Below are positions 62,840 to 64,000 of a DNA stretch of 64,000 nucleotides, in pieces. The position numbers were made by a program, and so were the translations under genes. The notes beneath the pieces were generated by a model. It saw only the letters and a list, made by a program, of their open reading frames with translations. It was not told the DNA's origin and ran no database searches. The stretch spans positions 186,001-250,000 of the forward strand of contig NZ_JAGPNM010000003.1 of NCBI RefSeq assembly GCF_018831085.1, given 5' to 3'. Source of the stretch: Rheinheimera oceanensis. Lineage in GTDB: Bacteria; Pseudomonadota; Gammaproteobacteria; Enterobacterales; Alteromonadaceae. How positions within the stretch are numbered: position 1 is the first letter of the stretch; every line of letters starts with the position of its first letter.

Positions 62840-64000
62840 TTATTCCTTTGCTTGCTCTGTCAGGGCGGCCAGGCGCAGGGTTACTGCGTTGGCGTGAGCC
62901 TGCAGGCCTTCTGCAGTGGCCAGCACTTCAATGGCCGGGCCTATATGGCGTATACCGTCAGCAGATAATTTTTGCACTGTGTAGCGCCGGTAAAAGTCGG
63001 TTAACGACAAACTGGACACGGTTTTGCTGTAGCCGTATGTCGGTAACACATGGTTGGTGCCGCTGGCATAATCTCCGGCCGATTCAGGCGTCCATTTACC
63101 AACAAAGATACTGGCGGCGCTGGTAAATGTATCAACCAGCGCATCATCACAAGCGGTTTGCACTATTAAATGCTCCGGCGCATAAGCATTGGTTACCGCC
63201 ACGGCCTGAGTTAAATCGGCGGTTAAAATATAGCGGCTATGGCTAAGCGCGGCGGCGGCAATATCTTTACGGGGTAGTTGTGCTAATTGAATGGCTACCT
63301 CGGCCTGTACTGCGCTGATCAAGTCAGCACTGTTGCTAACTAATACCACCTGGGAGTCGGGGCCATGCTCAGCTTGCGATAGTAAATCGGCGGCAACAAA
63401 GGCCGGGTTGGCGCTGCTATCGGCCAGCACCAACACTTCAGACGGGCCGGCCGGCATATCGATCATCGCGCCTTTGGCATCCTGGCTCACTTGCTGTTTA
63501 GCTTCGGTAACATAGCGGTTACCCGGGCCAAAAATTTTATCTACTTTAGCAATAGTGTCTGTGCCATAGGCCAGCGCGGCTATCGCCTGGGCTCCGCCAA
63601 TGGTGTAAATCTCGCTAATGCCACACAATTCGGCCGCGTACAGAATTTCCGGCGCGATATCACCCGCTTCAGGCTTACCCGGTGGGGTAACCAGTACAAT
63701 ACGGCTACAGCCTGCCAGTTGTGCCGGTACACCCAGCATTAACACCGTGGAGGGCAGTGGGGCACTGCCGCCGGGAATATATAAACCGACAGCAGCAATA
63801 GCATGGCTTTTAAGCTGGCACACTACGCCAACACTGGTTTCTACCTCGATTTCACGCGGCAACTGCGCAGCGTGAAATTTGCGGATATTGTCATAGGCCA
63901 GTTCTATCGCCGCTTTGCGCTTTGGCAGTAAGCGGTTTAACTGTGCCAGTTTGGTTTGCGGGCTTAAGCGCAGTGGGTTGGCATTCAGGCCATCAAACTG
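62840..64000 (-). CDS. hisD: Histidinol dehydrogenase (5' end cut by window)
   Basis: NAD- and zinc-dependent enzyme that oxidises histidinol to histidine in the last two steps. The visible 386 residues run without a stop up to base 64000 (the last codons read QFDGLNANPLRLSP), so the true start is outside; a TTG at 63862 is internal. Landmarks are GLYIPGGSAPLPSTVLM, FGPGNRYVTEAKQQV, MPAGPSEVLVLAD, LLSQAEHGPDSQVVLVS, the catalytic pair region APEHLIVQT and ESAGDYASGTNHVLPT. hisG is expected just upstream. Confidence 0.95.
   Translation of the reverse strand, partial: QFDGLNANPLRLSPQTKLAQLNRLLPKRKAAIELAYDNIRKFHAAQLPREIEVETSVGVVCQLKSHAIAAVGLYIPGGSAPLPSTVLMLGVPAQLAGCSRIVLVTPPGKPEAGDIAPEILYAAELCGISEIYTIGGAQAIAALAYGTDTIAKVDKIFGPGNRYVTEAKQQVSQDAKGAMIDMPAGPSEVLVLADSSANPAFVAADLLSQAEHGPDSQVVLVSNSADLISAVQAEVAIQLAQLPRKDIAAAALSHSRYILTADLTQAVAVTNAYAPEHLIVQTACDDALVDTFTSAASIFVGKWTPESAGDYASGTNHVLPTYGYSKTVSSLSLTDFYRRYTVQKLSADGIRHIGPAIEVLATAEGLQAHANAVTLRLAALTEQAKE

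Noticed and set aside
1..64000. tRNA genes, rRNA, CRISPR arrays, insertion sequences, prophage
   Set aside because: I saw no regularly spaced repeats, transposase or integrase frames, or tRNA-like cloverleaf sequences by eye; a tool such as tRNAscan-SE would be needed to exclude tRNAs fully.

Overview
The window looks like an ordinary chromosomal segment of a free-living gammaproteobacterium, most likely of the Alishewanella/Rheinheimera/Arsukibacterium group or another near relative of Shewanella and the Alteromonadales. I infer this from gene content and protein style (short-form homogentisate dioxygenase, RibBX-type riboflavin protein, PomA/PomB sodium motor, PilT/PilU, S46 peptidase, CheV, several c-di-GMP proteins) and from moderate GC. 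No sequence search was possible. I saw no rRNA, tRNA, CRISPR array, insertion sequence or prophage. The left edge cuts a tyrR-like gene and the right edge cuts hisD.

Layout. 1-5.6 kb: a TyrR-type regulator, then the tyrosine/homogentisate degradation genes hpd-hmgA-fahA-maiA, with a good TyrR-box match just before hpd. 5.9-11.9 kb: cheV, small unknown genes, mltD, gloB, a YafS-like methyltransferase, a GNAT acetyltransferase and a YaiL-like gene. 12-15 kb: a DEAD-box helicase, a cold-shock gene with a long leader, and dinB behind a LexA box. 15.2-22.5 kb: glyA, then nrdR-ribD-ribE-ribB(X)-ribH-nusB-thiL-pgpA. 22.5-25.6 kb: a large beta-propeller diguanylate cyclase. 25.6-28.7 kb: xseB-ispA-dxs. 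28.8-32.1 kb: pomA (with an in-frame amber codon), pomB and thiI. 32.1-36.6 kb: panE, a VanZ-like gene, yajQ, a cobalamin riboswitch with btuB, and msrA. 36.7-42.3 kb: an EAL phosphodiesterase, a VOC protein, a Pmp3-like peptide and a DUF885 lipoprotein. 42.4-49.7 kb: hemW-rdgB-DUF4426-yggU-yggT-proC-yggS, divergent from pilT-pilU-CBS. 49.7-57.5 kb: a lytic transglycosylase, DUF3422, an EamA exporter, a CBS protein, an S46 peptidase and a GAF-GGDEF protein. 57.6-64 kb: the histidine operon hisD-C-B-H-A-F-IE, reading leftward.

The most unusual structure is a family of four intergenic elements (4.8, 53.5, 58.3 and 58.5 kb). They share a core close to ACGCCGTAAAyaCaTCCCTG plus GGCTC. Each is bracketed by inverted arms that match each other within a copy but differ between copies, so the stems are kept while the sequence changes. 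One copy has a branched interior of extra hairpins. Two copies lie head to head inside the his operon between hisF and hisIE. Two other folded intergenic elements lie at 5.6 and 19.9 kb. Other points of note are the amber codon in pomA, a hairpin that may bring a distant ribosome binding site up to the thiL start, and the loss of the zinc-cysteine motif in the GTP cyclohydrolase II-like half of the ribB product.
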